64,000 nucleotides of DNA from JASLBX01 sp036374175 (lineage in GTDB: Bacteria; Actinomycetota; Actinomycetes; Jiangellales; Jiangellaceae): positions 1 through 64,000 of the forward strand of contig DASUUH010000116.1 of the NCBI GenBank assembly GCA_036374175.1, written 5' to 3'. The stretch's first letter is position 1, and the number at the start of each line of letters is the position of its first letter. Made by a program: the position numbers and the translations under genes. This document shows, piece by piece, positions 1 through 8,576 of the stretch. The notes beneath the pieces were generated by a model that ran no database searches, had not been told where the DNA came from, and saw only the letters and a list, made by a program, of their open reading frames with translations.

Positions 1-438
1 CGGCGCCGGCTCGTCGCGCAACAGCCAGCCCAGCCACGGGAACCCCAGGTATCCGAGGACGGCCACGGCGAGCGCCGTGCGGCGATGCCCCTCGGACACC
101 ACCTTGACGAACGCGACGATCAGCGCGGCGAAGACCGGGCCGTGCGGGAAGTCGCTCGTCCAGTACGCGAGCGTGATCGTGAAGATCGCGGCGAGCGTCA
201 CCCGGGGCCACGAATGGCGGAGCGGCAGGAGCGCCACCAAGAACCAGAGGACCAGGTACCCCCACGGCCACAGCGGCATGGTCCCGGGCTGGCGGGTGGC
301 CGCGCCCGTCGTGGCGCCGAGCTGGATCACGCACACGGCAATGAGGATTGCCACCTCGCGGGCGACCCGGACGTAGCGGCTCGGCACCGCGGCCCCCGGA
401 AAGGGCGGCGGTGGAGTGGCCGTGGACTGTGCGTTCAT
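1..438 (-). CDS. Sensor histidine kinase, N-terminal membrane part (partial, runs off the left edge)
   Basis: The first 146 codons of a leftward gene are present, starting at the ATG complementary to 436-438 and still open at base 1. After a proline-rich cytoplasmic tail of about 20 residues there are about five hydrophobic segments (near residues 25-45, 53-70, 75-92, 97-115 and 122-140) with short loops. This is the layout of the membrane sensor part of actinobacterial NarL/DesK-type kinases. The kinase core (HisKA_3 and HATPase) would lie outside the window, so the family call rests on topology and on the divergent ABC exporter, a common partner of such two-component systems. A different small multi-pass membrane protein cannot be excluded. 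Confidence 0.6.
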   Translation of the reverse strand, partial: MNAQSTATPPPPFPGAAVPSRYVRVAREVAILIAVCVIQLGATTGAATRQPGTMPLWPWGYLVLWFLVALLPLRHSWPRVTLAAIFTITLAYWTSDFPHGPVFAALIVAFVKVVSEGHRRTALAVAVLGYLGFPWLGWLLRDEPAP

Positions 439-498
439 CCCGATCGAGCGTACGCACGCCTGCCTGGCCCCGCGTCCGACGCAGGAGGCAGCCGCGCC

Positions 499-514
499 TA
501 CTCCCCCGGGAGTA
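499..514. promoter_or_regulatory. Palindromic operator between kinase and ABC exporter genes
   Basis: TACTCCC and GGGAGTA form perfect 7-base arms around a CC centre. The site lies 61 bases before the kinase start and 70 bases before the ATPase start, so one bound dimer could control both divergent units. The natural candidate is the NarL/LuxR-type response regulator expected next to the kinase beyond the left edge. The dyad is seen directly; its use is inferred. Confidence 0.5.
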
Positions 515-583
515 CTTCGGGACCTCAAGGACACTCCCGCCGTGCGACGACCCCGACCGGGTCCGGGGCGACCGATCGAACCC

Positions 584-1423
584 ATGAACCCAGACCTGAC
601 AAACGGCATCCGATCCGGCACCACGCACCGCACCGTCGGCGGCCTCACGCCTGGCGGCACACCCCGCGCAACCGGCGGCATCGGCACCCTGTCGCAGGGC
701 TCGGTCGCCGCGGCTGCGCTCGGCGTGAGCAAGACCTACGGCGCCGGCGACACCAGGGTCCTCGCCCTCGACGACGTCACGCTCGAGATCCCGAGCGGCT
801 CGTTCGTCGCGATCATGGGCCCCTCCGGGTCCGGCAAGTCGACGCTCCTGCACTGCCTCGCCGGGCTCGACACTCCCACGTCCGGTCGGGTCTTCCTCGG
901 TGACACGGACCTGACCGGCCTCCACGACACCGCGCTCACCTTGGTGCGCCGGCGGCGGATCGGATTCGTCTTCCAGTCGTTCTACCTGCTGCCGACGCTC
1001 GACGCACACGCCAACATCGAGCTGCCCCTGCACCTGGCCGGGCAGTCCGCGGATCCGGTCTGGTTCGACCACGTGGTCGAGGTGCTCGGCCTCGGTGACC
1101 GGCTCACCCACCGGCCCAGCGAGTTGTCCGGCGGCCAGCAACAGCGGGTCGCCGTCGCCAGGGCGCTGGTCAGCCGGCCCGACGTGGTGTTCGCCGATGA
1201 GCCGACCGGAAACCTCGACTCGCGCTCCGGCGCGGAGTTGCTCGCCTTTCTCCGAGCGAGCGTCCGTGAGCTGGGCCAGACGGTCGTCGTGGTCACTCAC
1301 GACCCGTCGGCCGCGGCGTACGCCGATCGTGTGGTCCTGCTTGCCGACGGCGCGCTGGCCGGCGAAATCAGCGAACCGACGGCTGACTCGGTGCTGGCCG
1401 GGTTGCGCGGGTTGGGGGCGTGA
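584..1423 (+). CDS. ABC transporter ATP-binding protein, MacB/LolD type
   Basis: ATPase subunit of a MacB-like exporter, 279 residues. From the ATG at 584 the Walker A motif GPSGSGKST is at about 79-87, the Q-loop Gln at 131, the signature LSGGQQQ at 181-187, Walker B VVFADEP at 201-207 and the switch His at 239. The first 45 residues are rich in Gly/Thr and resemble nothing; a GTG at 725 would give a start directly at the conserved domain, so the true start could be later. The gene ends inside the start of the permease gene (4-base overlap), so the two are translated together. Substrate is unknown; relatives export peptides, antibiotics or lipoproteins. Control by the neighbouring two-component system is inferred from the shared promoter region. 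Confidence 0.9.
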   Translation: MNPDLTNGIRSGTTHRTVGGLTPGGTPRATGGIGTLSQGSVAAAALGVSKTYGAGDTRVLALDDVTLEIPSGSFVAIMGPSGSGKSTLLHCLAGLDTPTSGRVFLGDTDLTGLHDTALTLVRRRRIGFVFQSFYLLPTLDAHANIELPLHLAGQSADPVWFDHVVEVLGLGDRLTHRPSELSGGQQQRVAVARALVSRPDVVFADEPTGNLDSRSGAELLAFLRASVRELGQTVVVVTHDPSAAAYADRVVLLADGALAGEISEPTADSVLAGLRGLGA

Positions 1424-3324
1424 ACATGGTGCGGATCACGCTGGCCGGCCTGCGCCATCACCCGCTGCGGTTCGTCCTGACCGGCATCGTCGTCGTCCTG
1501 TCGGTCGGGTTCACCGCAGGCTCGCTGGTGCTGACCGACTCGCTGAACCAGGCGGCCGCCACCGAAGGTGCGCCGAAAGCGGACTTCCTGCGCTTCCTGC
1601 TGCTCATGCTGGGCGCCGTCTCGCTGATCGTGGCCGCGTTCGTCATCGCCAACACGTTCCGGATCACGGTCGCGCACCGAACCCGCGAGCTGGCGCTGGC
1701 GCGCACGATCGGGGCGACCCGCCGGCAGGTCGCCACCGGCGTGCTCATCGAAGCGGGCGCCGTCGGCCTGACCGGTGGCATCACCGGTGTCGCGCTCGGG
1801 GTGGCCGCCGGGGCTGCGCTTGGCCGCCTCATCGCCGACGGAACCTATGAGCTGCCCATCGTGGTGTCCGCTCCGACGATCGTGTGGTCGTTGGCGATCG
1901 GGCTGGCGGTCACCGTCGGATCCGCCGTCCACCCGGCCATCGCGGCCACCAAGGTGGTACCGCTCGCCGCCGTTCGAGCCGTACCCGACGGCGCCGACAG
2001 CCCGGGTGCGAGCCGAGTTCGCGTGCGCACCGGTCTGATCCTGTCGGCGGCCGGTGTCCTGCTGCTGGGCGCCGGAGCCGCCCTCCCACTCGCCGGCTAC
2101 GGGCTGGTGCTGGTCGTCCCGGGAGCCGCCGTCTGCTTCCTCGGCATCCTCGTCCTCGGACCGAGGATCGTGCCGCCGCTGCTGCAGGCGCTCGGTGGCG
2201 CCGCGGCCGCGCTCAGCCCTCGATTGCGACCCACGACTCGGCTCGCCACGGCGAACGCGGTCCGCAATCCCAAACGCGCCGCCACTACGGCCGCGGCACT
2301 GCTCATCGGCGTGACCGTGGTGACGGGATTCGTGACCGTCGCCGAATCGACACGTTCGAGCATCGGTGTGATCATTGACCAGCAGGTGCCGGCCGACTTT
2401 GTCGTGACGACGCACAGCGGGGGCGGCGTTCCCACGACGGCCATTGCGGCGATCGAGGCGCTCCCCGCGATGGGCGCGTCCGTGTCGTTGTACCGGACGA
2501 CTGCGACCGCGCTCGGCATCGGCGAAGCCGAGGTCGCCGGGCTCGACCTGCGGCGGTACGACCAGATCGCGAGGGTGAGCGGCGACGGCTCGCTCAGCGA
2601 TGTCGCAGCGGGCGGCGCCGCGATCGACGACGCCACGGCCCAGCGCCATGGGTTGAGTGTCGGCGACCGGCTCACCGTGGCGAGCCGGACGTTCCGCGTC
2701 GCGTTCGTCGCCGACCTGCGCAGTGTGCCGTTCGCGAATGTGATCGTCCCGCCGGAGGAGTTCCTTGCCCTCTTCCCGGACATCGACGGGCCGGAGCAGT
2801 TCGCCGTGGACGCCACCGACGGCGTGCCCGTCGCCGACGCGCGTGCCGCGATCGAGGCGGTTGCGGAGGAACTCCCGGACGTCTCGGTTTACAGCGCCAT
2901 CGAGTCCCGGCAGGAGCTCAACCGCCAACTCGACCGGGCGGTCAGCGTTGTCGTGGCGATCCTCGGGCTGGCCGTCGTGATTGCGGCGATCGGTATCGCG
3001 AACACCCTCTCGTTGGCGGTACACGAGCGGACCCGCGAGATCGGCCTGCTCCGTGCCCTCGGCGTCACGGCCCACCAGACCCGCGTCATGCTCGGCGTCG
3101 AGGCGATGCTGGCCAGCGTGAGCGCCGCCATCGTCGGTGTCGCGGTGGGTGTGGTGTTCGCCTGGGCCGCGGTCGCGACGATTCCGAATCTGGTGTTCAC
3201 CGTGCCGTGGGGCCGGCTCGTGCTCTGCTCGGTTGCGGCGGGCATACTCGGGTTGCTGGCCTCCATCGTCCCGGCCCGGCGCGCCGCCCGGCTCTCACCG
3301 GTGGCCGCTCTTGCGACGGAGTAG
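1420..3324 (+). CDS. FtsX-like ABC permease, compact form
   Basis: Membrane subunit of the exporter, 634 residues, starting at GTG 1420 within the stop of the ATPase gene (an ATG at 1426 is the alternative). It has two FtsX modules. The first runs from the N-terminal helix at about 18-40 through the helices near 60-185. The second runs from about residue 275 to the end, with an extracytoplasmic domain at about 305-485 and three C-terminal helices. In the usual actinobacterial two-module permease, of roughly 800 residues or more, each module has a large extracytoplasmic domain after its first helix. Here the first module has only about 20 residues in that place (ending near APKAD), so that domain is missing with the frame intact. 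Confidence 0.88.
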   Translation: MNMVRITLAGLRHHPLRFVLTGIVVVLSVGFTAGSLVLTDSLNQAAATEGAPKADFLRFLLLMLGAVSLIVAAFVIANTFRITVAHRTRELALARTIGATRRQVATGVLIEAGAVGLTGGITGVALGVAAGAALGRLIADGTYELPIVVSAPTIVWSLAIGLAVTVGSAVHPAIAATKVVPLAAVRAVPDGADSPGASRVRVRTGLILSAAGVLLLGAGAALPLAGYGLVLVVPGAAVCFLGILVLGPRIVPPLLQALGGAAAALSPRLRPTTRLATANAVRNPKRAATTAAALLIGVTVVTGFVTVAESTRSSIGVIIDQQVPADFVVTTHSGGGVPTTAIAAIEALPAMGASVSLYRTTATALGIGEAEVAGLDLRRYDQIARVSGDGSLSDVAAGGAAIDDATAQRHGLSVGDRLTVASRTFRVAFVADLRSVPFANVIVPPEEFLALFPDIDGPEQFAVDATDGVPVADARAAIEAVAEELPDVSVYSAIESRQELNRQLDRAVSVVVAILGLAVVIAAIGIANTLSLAVHERTREIGLLRALGVTAHQTRVMLGVEAMLASVSAAIVGVAVGVVFAWAAVATIPNLVFTVPWGRLVLCSVAAGILGLLASIVPARRAARLSPVAALATE

Positions 3325-3355
3325 TCCGTCCCGGCGGGTGCTTAAGCTTGATGCC

Positions 3356-3766
3356 GTGGCATACCAGATCCAGAAGTCCGAGGAGCAGTGGCGGGCCGAA
3401 CTGTCGCCCGCCGAGTACCACGTGTTGCGCAAGGCCGGCACCGAGCGGCCCGGCACGAGCCCGCTCGAAGCGCCCGACGACCGGCCGTACACCTACTCGT
3501 GCCGGGCGTGCGGGGCTGAGCTGTTCCGCACAGAGACGAAGTTCGACGCGCATTGCGGGTGGCCGTCGTTCTACGCGCCGCTGGCCGAAGACCGGGTCGA
3601 GTACATCGAAGACCGTTCGCTCGGCATGACCCGCACCGAGGTGCGCTGCGCCCGCTGCGGCTCGCACCTCGGGCACGTCTTCGCCGGTGAGGGTTACGGC
3701 ACGCCGACCGACCTGAGGTACTGCATCAACGGCATAGCGTTGTCCCGCGCCGAGGCGGCAGCGTGA
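3356..3766 (+). CDS. msrB: Peptide-methionine (R)-S-oxide reductase MsrB
   Basis: Cytoplasmic repair enzyme that reduces methionine-R-sulfoxide in oxidised proteins. The 136-residue length fits a stand-alone MsrB. Two CxxC pairs (C49/C52 and C98/C101) are the structural zinc ligands, CGWPSF starts at C67, and the catalytic cysteine is C123 in RYCIN. The GTG at 3356 is chosen because the conserved N-terminal helix begins about 10 residues later and no Shine-Dalgarno sequence precedes it. TAAGCT lies just upstream and could be the -10 of a leaderless transcript. It overlaps the next gene by 4 bases. Confidence 0.93.
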   Translation: MAYQIQKSEEQWRAELSPAEYHVLRKAGTERPGTSPLEAPDDRPYTYSCRACGAELFRTETKFDAHCGWPSFYAPLAEDRVEYIEDRSLGMTRTEVRCARCGSHLGHVFAGEGYGTPTDLRYCINGIALSRAEAAA

Positions 3767-4248
3767 CGCCCGTGGTCAACGCAGCGCGGTTCAGCGAACT
3801 CGACCCGGCGACGCTTTACGAGATCCTCCGCCTTCGCGTCGACGTGTTCGTGGTCGAGCAGGAGTGCGCGTATCCGGAACTGGACGGTCGCGACGACGAA
3901 CCGGGCGCTGTTCACCTGTGGATCCGGGACGACCACGGGGTCGCGGCGTACTTACGCATGCTGGAGGAGCCCGGCGGCGAAGTCAAAATCGGCCGAGTGG
4001 CCGTGGCTCGCCGGGCCCGGGGTACCGGGCTCGCGGGCCGGCTCGTGCTCGAGGCTGTGGACCGGCTTGGCGATCGACCCTGCATCCTTGATGCGCAGTC
4101 GTACCTGGCCGAGTTCTACGAGCGATTCGGGTTCGTGACCGTCGGGGCGGAGTTCGTCGAGGATGGCATCGCGCATGTGCCGATGCGGCGGGAGCCTCAG
4201 GGCAGCGCCGAAACGATTTCCTCGAGCGGCGCCCGCCGTCCGGTGTAG
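3763..4248 (+). CDS. GNAT acetyltransferase, ElaA family
   Basis: Acetyl-CoA-dependent N-acyltransferase of the ElaA type, 161 residues, substrate unknown. The family N-terminus is visible as LYEILRLRVDVFVVEQECAY. The acetyl-CoA loop is VAVARRARGTGLAGRL (about 81-96), and the C-terminal part contains YERFGF. The GTG start at 3763 overlaps the msrB stop codon (GTGA), so the two form a translationally coupled pair. The last 52 bases run antisense into the 3' end of hemQ; the C-terminal tail after about residue 145 is poorly conserved in the family, so the overlap costs neither gene a core element. Confidence 0.85.
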   Translation: MTPVVNAARFSELDPATLYEILRLRVDVFVVEQECAYPELDGRDDEPGAVHLWIRDDHGVAAYLRMLEEPGGEVKIGRVAVARRARGTGLAGRLVLEAVDRLGDRPCILDAQSYLAEFYERFGFVTVGAEFVEDGIAHVPMRREPQGSAETISSSGARRPV

Positions 4249-4901
4249 AACGGCACCTCCTCGCGAACGTGCCGGCGGGCGGTCGAGCCGCGCAGGTGGC
4301 GCATCAGATCGACGATGCGGTGTAGTTCGTCCGCTTCGAACGCCAGCATCCACTCGTAGTCGCCGAGGGCGAACGAAGCCACTGTGTTGGCGCGCACGTC
4401 CGGGTAGCCGCGGGCCATCTGGCCGTGCTCGGCGAGCATGGCCCGCCGCTCCTCCTCGGGCAGCAGGTACCACTCGTACGAGCGAACGAACGGGTACACG
4501 CACACGTACGCCCGCGGCTGCTCGTCGGCGAGGAAGGCGGGAATGTGACCCTTGTTGAACTCGGCCGGCCGGTGCAGTGCCGCCTGCGACCAGACCGGTT
4601 CCAGGCGCTGGCCGAGGGCGGTGCGGCGGAACCGGTGGTAGGCCTCCTGCAGATCGGCGATGTCCGGCGCGTGCCACCAGATGAGCAGGTCGGCGTCGGC
4701 GCGCAGCCCGGCCACGTCGTACGTGCCCCGGACGGTGAGGTCCTTTCCCGCTAGCTCGTCGAACAGGCTCAAGACCTCGGAAGCCAGCGGCGAACGGTCA
4801 GCGTCCGCCAGTGGTTCACGCAGCCGGAACACCGACCACATGGTGTAGCGGATCATCTGGTTGAGCTCGCGCGCCTTCGGCTTCGCGGGAGTGTCGGTCA
4901 C
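4197..4901 (-). CDS. hemQ: Coproheme decarboxylase HemQ (chlorite dismutase family)
   Basis: Last enzyme of the coproporphyrin-dependent heme pathway; it decarboxylates two propionates of coproheme III to give heme b, using peroxide. The 234-residue chlorite-dismutase-like protein carries the motif YPFVRSYEWYLLP (about 136-148), the region of the catalytic tyrosine in this family. It also has LAEHG (156-160), of the form that carries the proximal heme His, and the conserved ending of the fold (ALGDYEWMLAFE). There is no chlorite-dismutase distal arginine motif, which favours HemQ. It starts with GTG directly after a GAGGT, 9 bases behind hemY, so hemY-hemQ form one leftward operon. Confidence 0.93.
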   Translation of the reverse strand: MTDTPAKPKARELNQMIRYTMWSVFRLREPLADADRSPLASEVLSLFDELAGKDLTVRGTYDVAGLRADADLLIWWHAPDIADLQEAYHRFRRTALGQRLEPVWSQAALHRPAEFNKGHIPAFLADEQPRAYVCVYPFVRSYEWYLLPEEERRAMLAEHGQMARGYPDVRANTVASFALGDYEWMLAFEADELHRIVDLMRHLRGSTARRHVREEVPFYTGRRAPLEEIVSALP

Positions 4902-4910
4902 ACCTCGATG

Positions 4911-6332
4911 CTAATGACTCGCTGGGCGTGGCCGGCCGGCGGGCGACGTCAGGTCCGCGAGGACCGACTCCGCGGCGTTGTGGGCCACACCGACACAGGC
5001 GGCGATCCCTACTCCGTCGTACGCCGCCCCACACAAGGCCAGCCCGGGGACCGTCGCCATGGCCGCCCGTACCCGGCCCATCCGCTCGACGTGGCCCACT
5101 GCGTACTGCGGCAGAGCACCACCCCACCGCGTGACGCGGGCCTCCACGGGTCGTCCCGCCAGCCCGACGGCGTCGGCCAGATCAGCGAGCACCAGGTCGA
5201 CGAGCTCGTCGTCGGGGCGCTGGAGTTCGTCCACCTGCCGGTGCCGCCCAACGGACGCCCGGAGCACGACGAGTTCGCCGGCGAGTTCGGCCAGCCACGG
5301 CCACTTGACCGACCAGAACGTCACCGCCTTGATCGTCCGGCGCTCCGCCGGCGGGACGAGGAAGCCCGATGACTCCGGGACGTTCGGAAAGGCCGAGCGC
5401 GGCATCGCGAGCGTGACGATCGCCATGCTGGCCTGCTCGACCTGGCGTAGTTCGCGGGCCGCATCCGAGACGACGGGTTCGAGCAGCCGTGCGGCCGGTG
5501 CCGGCGGGGCGGCGAGTATCACCGCGTCGGCGGTCATGAACTCCGGAAATGGCGCCGGGCCGATCTCGAGCCGCCATGTCGCACCGGCGACAGCAGGCGG
5601 CGAGATGGCACGGACGGTCGTCCGCGTCCGAATGGACGCGCCGGACGCGGACGCTACCGCGTGCGGAAGCCGGCCCACTCCCCCGCGGATGCCGGCGAAC
5701 ACGGGAGCGCCCGGTGCGGTGTGCGCTTGTTTCTGCACTGTTGCGGCGGCGTCGAGCAGGGACGTTTCCTTCTGTACGGCCGCGGCAAGGGCGGGCACCG
5801 TTGCCTGGAGCGAAAGCTCGTCGGCATGACCGGCGTAGACACCGCCCAGCAGCGGCTCGACGAGTCTTTCGGCTACTGCGTGCCCCATCCGCTCCGCGAC
5901 AAGACGGCCAATTGCGACGTCGTGTGTGAGCGGCAACCCCGGCATCGTGCGCTCGTTCTTGATCCGGGCTAGTTCGTCCTCGTCGAGCAACCCGGCGAGG
6001 TTGTCCGGATTTGACGGCACGCCCATGACCGTTTCCGGCGGCAGCGGCCAGATGCGCCCGCGGGACCATACCCCCGCTCCAACTGCGGCTGGATACACGA
6101 TGTCGTCGGCCAAGCCGACCTCGCGCGCCAGTTCGACGGCTTCCGGGCGGCGGTTGAGCAGGGACTCCGCGCCTTCGTCGACCGGCAGCCCGGCTACCTC
6201 CGAGACCTGGAGAACACCACCGATGCGTTCGGACGCCTCCAGCACCGTCACCCGCGCACCACTGGTCGCCAGCCGGTGCGCTGCTGCCAGCCCGCTGATG
6301 CCGCCTCCGACCACCACGACATGCCGCTCCAC
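4911..6332 (-). CDS. hemY: Coproporphyrinogen III oxidase (HemY/CgoX type, FAD)
   Basis: FAD-dependent six-electron oxidation of coproporphyrinogen III to coproporphyrin III. The protein starts almost at the dinucleotide fold VVVVGGGISGLAAAHRL followed by VTVLEASERIGG. It ends with the second FAD segment LCGAAYDGVGIAACV, as in bacterial HemY/HemG-type oxidases. About 473 residues is normal. Two GTGs are possible; the one at 6332 is preferred because GGAAGG lies 8 bases upstream, while the one at 6338 is too close. The pairing with hemQ, not with a protoporphyrinogen-only context, supports the coproporphyrin branch. Confidence 0.92.
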   Translation of the reverse strand: MERHVVVVGGGISGLAAAHRLATSGARVTVLEASERIGGVLQVSEVAGLPVDEGAESLLNRRPEAVELAREVGLADDIVYPAAVGAGVWSRGRIWPLPPETVMGVPSNPDNLAGLLDEDELARIKNERTMPGLPLTHDVAIGRLVAERMGHAVAERLVEPLLGGVYAGHADELSLQATVPALAAAVQKETSLLDAAATVQKQAHTAPGAPVFAGIRGGVGRLPHAVASASGASIRTRTTVRAISPPAVAGATWRLEIGPAPFPEFMTADAVILAAPPAPAARLLEPVVSDAARELRQVEQASMAIVTLAMPRSAFPNVPESSGFLVPPAERRTIKAVTFWSVKWPWLAELAGELVVLRASVGRHRQVDELQRPDDELVDLVLADLADAVGLAGRPVEARVTRWGGALPQYAVGHVERMGRVRAAMATVPGLALCGAAYDGVGIAACVGVAHNAAESVLADLTSPAGRPRPASH

Positions 6333-6514
6333 GGGCACTACCTTCCCAGACGGCCTCTTTGGTCCCGGCCGCCATCCCCCGGCCGCCAACACCGGAGGGC
6401 TAGGACCGCAGGGAGGACGTGCCTGAACCGTGTCGTGATCGTGATCAGCGCGTGCAACCAGACAACGGCCGTGGCCATCAAACTCCCATTACGACGCCGC
6501 CCGAGGAGGCTGCC

Positions 6515-7417
6515 ATGAAGCTGATCAAGACGTTCGGAGCCGTCCTGGTCGCAGGCCTGTTGTTCGCGGGCTGCAGCGGCGCGAACGACGACGACACCGC
6601 CAGCGACGAAGCCGACGCACCGGTTGCCGAAGAAATCATCGAAGAGTCGGGCGGCGACTCGGCCGGGTCCGCCAGCGGCGGGACGATCGGCGCCGCCAGC
6701 ATCGACCCGGCTCCTCGACATGTGATCTACACCCTCGACCTGGTCATCGAGACCGACGACGTTGCGCGGGCGGCGGCTCGGGCCGCCGTGTTGGCTGAAA
6801 GGTCTGGCGGTTTCGTTGCGCAGGAGAGCATGGAAGGTACCGAGCGCGCCACCCTCACCCTTCGCGTCCCAAGCGCGCGGCACACCACAATCCTGAGCGA
6901 ACTGGAGCGACTCGGGGAAGTCGAAGATCGCAACCGCATCGCGGAGGACGTCAGCGAAGAAGTCGTCGATATCAAAGCCCGGGTTGCCTCTCAGCGGCGC
7001 AGCATCGCACGCATCCGCGAGTTGCTCGACCAGGCCACTGAACTGGCCGACGTGGTGCGCATCGAATCCGAACTGGCCCACCGGGAGTCCGACCTCGACT
7101 CGCTTCTAACCCGCCAGGAACAGCTGTCCTCACTGACGACACTGGCCACCATCACCGTCACGTTCTACGAAGCCGATCGACCGTCAGGAGACGGTCCAAA
7201 GGCGCTGGGCTTCGTGTCCGGACTCAGAGGCGGATGGGACGCATTCATTGCCACCGTAAGCGTCGTCGGGACCGTGGCCGGCGCCGTGCTGCCGTTCGCA
7301 GCGGCCGCCGCCGTCATCGGCCTACCTGTCTGGCTGGTGTGGCGCCGACGCCGGTCCGGGCCCACCGGCCCGGTCGAACCACCCACGGCGCCGGTCCCAG
7401 CGCAGCCGGGGGCATAA
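6515..7417 (+). CDS. DUF4349-type lipoprotein with C-terminal membrane anchor
   Basis: Predicted surface lipoprotein of 300 residues, function unknown. GAGGAGG at 6503-6509 fixes the ATG at 6515. The signal peptide ends in a lipobox (LLFAGC, Cys at about 21). An acidic linker follows, then a beta-rich domain (about 70-130), a charged coiled-coil stretch (about 135-195) and a C-terminal transmembrane helix (about 245-275) before a short Arg- and Pro-rich tail. This arrangement is that of DUF4349 proteins. It sits between the divergent heme genes and is followed 31 bases later by hemE, so co-transcription with hemE is possible. A direct role in heme synthesis is not shown. Confidence 0.8.
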   Translation: MKLIKTFGAVLVAGLLFAGCSGANDDDTASDEADAPVAEEIIEESGGDSAGSASGGTIGAASIDPAPRHVIYTLDLVIETDDVARAAARAAVLAERSGGFVAQESMEGTERATLTLRVPSARHTTILSELERLGEVEDRNRIAEDVSEEVVDIKARVASQRRSIARIRELLDQATELADVVRIESELAHRESDLDSLLTRQEQLSSLTTLATITVTFYEADRPSGDGPKALGFVSGLRGGWDAFIATVSVVGTVAGAVLPFAAAAAVIGLPVWLVWRRRRSGPTGPVEPPTAPVPAQPGA

Positions 7418-7448
7418 GCGGACGGCGCCGCCATGCAAGGATCGACCC

Positions 7449-8498
7449 GTGAGCAACTTCCTGCGTGCCTGCCGGGGCGAACCAGTCGATCGGGTCCCAG
7501 TGTGGTTCATGCGGCAGGCCGGCCGGTCCCTGCCCGAGTATCGCAAAGTGCGCGACGGCATCCCGATGCTCGAAGCCTGCCGCCGCCCGGATCTGGTCGT
7601 CGAGATCACGCTGCAGCCGGTCCGCAGGTACGGCGTCGACGCGGCGATCTTCTTCTCTGACATCGTCGTGCCGCTGCACGCGGTCGGTGTCGGCATCGAC
7701 ATCAAGCCGGGCGTCGGGCCGGTCCTCGACGCGCCGATCCGGACCCGGGCCGACCTGGCCGCACTCAGGCGTCCCGAACCGGCCGACCTGGAACCGATCG
7801 CTGCAGCGGTCCGAGGCGTCGTAGCCGAGCTACCCGCGGATGTGCCGCTCATCGGGTTTGCCGGAGCGCCGTTCACACTGGCGTCCTACCTGGTCGAGGG
7901 TGGGCCGTCACGCCACCACGAACAGACCAAGGCGCTGATGCACAGCGATCCGGAACTGTGGCACGACCTGCTCGCACGGGTCGCCGACATCTCAGCCGAC
8001 TTTCTTATCACTCAGGTACAGGCGGGCGCCCGCGCCGTCCAGTTGTTCGATTCGTGGGCCGGGGCGTTGTCCGCAGCCGACTACCACGAGTTCGTGCTGC
8101 CGCACAGCGCGGCCGTTCTGGCAGCCGTTGCCGACCTGGACGTACCGAGGATCCATTTCGGCGTGGGTACCTCCGAGTTCCTTGGCATGATGGCCGACGC
8201 CGGTGCCGAAGTGATCGGTGTCGACTGGCGGCTGCCACTCGACGAGGCAGCCCAGCGCGCTCCAGGGCGGGCGGTGCAGGGAAACCTGGATCCAGCCCTT
8301 CTGCTGGCGGACTGGACGGTGATCGAGCAACAGATCCAGCGGATCGTCGACGAGGGCCGCGCGGCGCCCGGGCATGTGTTCAACCTCGGCCACGGTGTGC
8401 TGCCGTCCACCGACCCCGACGTGCTCGCCCGCGTCGTCGACACCGTCCACGCGATCCCACCAGAGCCGCCCGACGAAGAACCCGCCAGCGGACAATAG
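7449..8498 (+). CDS. hemE: Uroporphyrinogen III decarboxylase HemE
   Basis: Cytoplasmic enzyme that removes four acetate carboxyls from uroporphyrinogen III to give coproporphyrinogen III, the substrate of HemY. The family signature MRQAGRSLPEYR lies at about 21-32, and the substrate-binding TIM barrel is complete (GFAGAPFTLASYLVEG, AVQLFDSWAG, HFGVGTSEFLG, NLGHGVLP). Length is 349 residues, normal. GTG 7449 is preceded by AAGGA 9 bases away. Divergent from hemY-hemQ and downstream of the lipoprotein gene. Confidence 0.96.
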   Translation: MSNFLRACRGEPVDRVPVWFMRQAGRSLPEYRKVRDGIPMLEACRRPDLVVEITLQPVRRYGVDAAIFFSDIVVPLHAVGVGIDIKPGVGPVLDAPIRTRADLAALRRPEPADLEPIAAAVRGVVAELPADVPLIGFAGAPFTLASYLVEGGPSRHHEQTKALMHSDPELWHDLLARVADISADFLITQVQAGARAVQLFDSWAGALSAADYHEFVLPHSAAVLAAVADLDVPRIHFGVGTSEFLGMMADAGAEVIGVDWRLPLDEAAQRAPGRAVQGNLDPALLLADWTVIEQQIQRIVDEGRAAPGHVFNLGHGVLPSTDPDVLARVVDTVHAIPPEPPDEEPASGQ

Positions 8499-8576
8499 CC
8501 GCTCCCGCATCGGCGATCACGGCCGGACCGGGCGAGTCGTCGGTCTCTTGTCGACCATCGGTCGTACTCTGCATAT

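Noticed and set aside
1297..3075. A very long open frame opposite the permease gene
   Set aside because: Its composition is Arg/Asp/Gly-rich as in antisense frames of GC-rich genes, and the plus strand has a clear FtsX permease.
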